Assembly: GCA_002633025.1 (NCBI GenBank)
Contig: NMRB01000436.1
Span: forward strand, 315,821-379,820
Reading direction: 5' to 3'
Source of the DNA: Notospermus geniculatus
Lineage: Eukaryota; Nemertea; Pilidiophora; Heteronemertea; Lineidae
Length of the DNA: 64,000 nucleotides
Each line of letters starts with the position of its first letter. The stretch's first letter is position 1. Made by a program: the position numbers and the translations under genes. A model generated the notes under the pieces. It did no database searches, was not told the origin of the DNA, and saw only the letters and a list, made by a program, of their open reading frames with translations. Shown piece by piece: positions 61,191 to 64,000 of the stretch.

Positions 61191-63182
61191 AGGGGTCAAA
61201 AGAGGAGCGAGTCACAGACAACTTACTCGATATCTGACATGGATTTGCCGGTGTTTCCGAGGAAAGAAGACAAGAACTCGACAGGTGTAGTGGTGAGTGT
61301 TTTTGACTCTCCGTTCTGTGTGAACTAAATCCCTGTATTCCAGCTAATACCAAGATGAGCGATGACACAACATTCTTACATGCTACAGCTAACGAACATC
61401 ATCGATATGGCGATACGGACAATGCTAGCATCAGTGGATAACAGACCTACCTTAGTACACCATCATTAGCACAGCGTAAAATCATAGCTAACGCATCCAT
61501 GCCGTGTATTTGACGGCGGTAGGGGAAGAATATCCTGTGAATGTAACCCTAAATCCTCCAGATGATGTGTCACAGTGAAAACATGACGTCAGTACCCCAA
61601 ACCACCCTTCCCTGATTCTCCATAGCGGTAGATCTAACCATCTTTCAATGGCATCAGCGCTCACGTCGATATGCTGCGCGAGAAAGCGTTACTGGTTGCC
61701 ATGGCGCAGCCATTTCACATGTCGGTTCCGCCTTCCCGGTAACTCCGAACTCGTTTTAATGCTAATGCAATCAGACATGTCGTTTGATGTCAACATTATT
61801 CAGTAAATTTCGTATCAAATTTCGCCCCGGGTCCGGTGCCTACAACCATCATTGTTTTTTTAGCGGAAAACATTTAAACAATGCTATTCCCAGTGTGAAA
61901 GGTAAGAATGCCCCCAGGAAAAACTCTCTTGTTGTCACATTCTAATCTCTGGCGATTGGTCATATAGCGATGCACCATAATCCGTCATGGAAAAATAAAT
62001 GCGGACACTTTTTACTGGGGACATTTTTTACTGTTACACCTACAAGTGTGATCAGATCAGATCAGAGCTTTTGAAACGACCCCGACAGGGGATAGCCACT
62101 CACTTCGAGCTTCACCACCAGGGGCGTCGGCCCAGCATTCTCCGTAACGACTACCCCTACCTCTCGCCCGCATCATAAGCGGGTGAACGAAGACCAAGGG
62201 CCTGCGAGGTATAGGCCTAGCCTATACTGTGTGTGTCTGCACAACCCTTGAAAACAAGGCAAAAAGTTAAGACTGTCGACTCACCGAGCCCTTCCAACCA
62301 ACACCTTTTACACTTTGCGGTTCAAATGTACAAAACCCGCCTCACCTGAGTCGACCGATTGAGTCCTCCAGTCAAAAAGCACGTCGAACTTCGTCCAAGA
62401 AAAAACATGTTTTGGGTAATGCACTGTGCTTGGAAAGACCCTGACTGTTCCCTATTGGTCACAGAGGGGCGAAACACACGTGTCTATTTACACCTGAAGA
62501 ACAAGTGTCACCACAACGCAACCTACAATTTCCTTTGCTTTTTTTCTTTCTGGTTGAGGTGAGACAAACTCGTCCCATGGTTCAACCTTACTTGAACTAA
62601 GAATTTTTCATGAAGGCGTGCACTGATGTAATACAATCATTGGTCCAGAATAATTCTCCAATTTGAAGGAGACCTCCAACCTAAATTGGGACCACAACAC
62701 CACAGGGTTCTACAGCAAAGTCCACGGCTGTCAAGGGTCTACCTTACCTGCGATTTTCTAAAAAAATAAATGGACGTTACATAATATGTTCAAAAGGCTA
62801 TGCTAATAAAAAAAACTCTCCAACAAAAGAGGGACAAGAGGGCTAATGAGGGAACATGGGGGCTGCCACTGGCAACAATACAACACAATCGATACAACAA
62901 ATAGCTCTCCAGGCGGTCCTGCCACATGAAAAGGAGAGAGGGAGGACGGGTTCACGATCCCCCTATCGTCAAGTTAGAGAAACACGGGCTGCGTGGCGCT
63001 TGAAGCTTATAGTAGGCTACTATAGTAGGCCTGTGGTGTGGACAGGATATTATTAAGACTGAGGGGCGTTGGGAGACGTCAGTGGTTGGCTGTGTCGGCA
63101 AATTCAGTACGAGAACAATAGAAGAATTGAATTGGAATTAATCAATAACTGAGATTGACATGATTGAGAACACAAACAATCA
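61191..63182. other. No gene recognised
   Basis: Short (GATCA)n run near 62050; otherwise no motif recognised. Confidence 0.4.
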
Positions 63183-63290
63183 GGGGCCGTATGCATAAAA
63201 CATCTTAAGTGTAAAATTTCCCTTAAACTATTGTTCCAAACAAAAGATAAGGGAAATTTTACACTTAAGATGTTTTATGCATACGGCCCC
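63183..63290. mobile_element. Perfect foldback MITE
   Basis: GGGGCCGTATGCATAAAACA to GCATACGGCCCC; arms of about 46 bp with a short loop, nearly identical and so probably young. Harbinger-like ends. Confidence 0.8.
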
Positions 63291-64000
63291 CTAACAAGTA
63301 TTAAACATAGGGGCCTAGCTATTCATGAACATACGTAATTGGCCTATAGAGTCTTGTCGGAGTGCCCCGAACTAGCCAGGTGTGAAAGGTCTATTGTCCT
63401 AGTAAATAAAATAGGGATTAATAATATTTTCTATCAACGCGCCTGGCCTCCCTGTGGGTGCGTCCCGACACTGATTGAACAACGCCATCTATCATTTGTG
63501 ATATGAACCAATGTTTTTGCAAGTGCAACAGATTCTTTCAGCGATATGATCACCCAATCGTGCTAATCCTGCAACTTAAATACTTTACCGTTTACCTGGT
63601 ATCAGTACTATTTGTTGGCCGCAATACTGTCTCTTTAGAGTGCAAGATCCATGAGATATCGACCGATTACGAGCATCAGCCACGCCCTTCCTGTGCGTGG
63701 CCATTGATTCTTGGTGGTGACCACATGACTGTCACATGACGTAACGCAGTCACGTGACTTGCGCTCGGCGTTTCCCGCCCCGCATCGCATCGTCACAATC
63801 GTCTTTGCATACTCCGTAGGCATGGTAGGGAATGAAATGGGGATCAAGGAGCAAACCAAAGCATAGACTCTAGGCAGTAGGCCCCGGCAGTAGGCCTATG
63901 GGTTGGGAAGGCCCAACCCACTCCATATTTGGGCACAGAATAGAAACCTTGCCTTTTGACCGAGATGTCGGCGGAAGTGTCCTCGCCCCCCCCCCGCTTT
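63291..64000. other. No gene recognised
   Basis: Ends in a C run near 63990; nothing recognised. Confidence 0.4.

Noticed and set aside
63183-63290. microRNA precursor
   Set aside because: The arms are near-perfect over their whole length with G/C-rich transposon ends; a MITE is the simpler reading.

Overview
This is animal nuclear DNA: one intron-bearing protein gene surrounded by a dense, nested layer of short non-autonomous transposons, SINEs and minisatellites. Moderate GC, no bacterial gene packing, terminal-inverted-repeat (TIR) DNA elements, tRNA-derived SINE heads and a CR1-type LINE scrap point to an invertebrate metazoan. A highly heterozygous lower deuterostome such as amphioxus would fit, but that species guess is inference.

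The one gene I can identify with confidence is a GT10-family alpha-1,3-fucosyltransferase on the minus strand. Exon 1 (54749 to 53689) encodes a short cytoplasmic tail, a Golgi signal anchor, the stem, the acceptor-side domain and the first half of the GDP-fucose-binding domain. It ends at a consensus GTAAGT donor immediately after the DYITEKFF motif. The matching C-terminal exon lies 35.6 kb away (18096 to 17754), after a TTTGACAG acceptor. The phase-2 donor and the acceptor join in frame to give a 467-residue protein with no gap in the family alignment. Everything from 18.1 to 53.7 kb is therefore intron. A pyrimidine-rich acceptor at 54847 implies a further 5' UTR exon upstream.

Layout. 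1-17.7 kb, downstream of the gene: MITE-rich, with a tandem duplication (2.0-3.3 kb), a LINE scrap, a 185-bp-arm inverted duplication (7.1-7.6 kb), a three-level nested MITE (8.4-8.85 kb), a 1.07-kb duplication carrying a SINE (9.0-11.2 kb), a 29-bp minisatellite (14.6 kb) and a 547-bp TA-flanked TIR element (16.1-16.7 kb). 18-54 kb, the intron: nested elements at 19.9-20.5, 23.5-23.8 and 27.0-27.5 kb, a Harbinger derivative with transposase remnant (37.5 kb), 28-bp minisatellites (35 and 40 kb), a MULE-like 651-bp element with a 9-bp target duplication (46.2 kb), and SINEs. 54.8-64 kb, upstream of the coding start: more MITEs and a hammerhead-like motif; no further gene recognised.

Several duplications in 27-42 kb, with single Ns or an N gap at some junctions, look like two diverged haplotypes laid end to end. 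Copy 31137-32886 continues into 38375-42255, while 32888-37500 is the alternative allele. The intron is thus probably overstated by about 5-7 kb. Comparing the haplotypes exposes clean filled and empty sites for two MITEs, which fixes their target duplications (AAT and TTAA).
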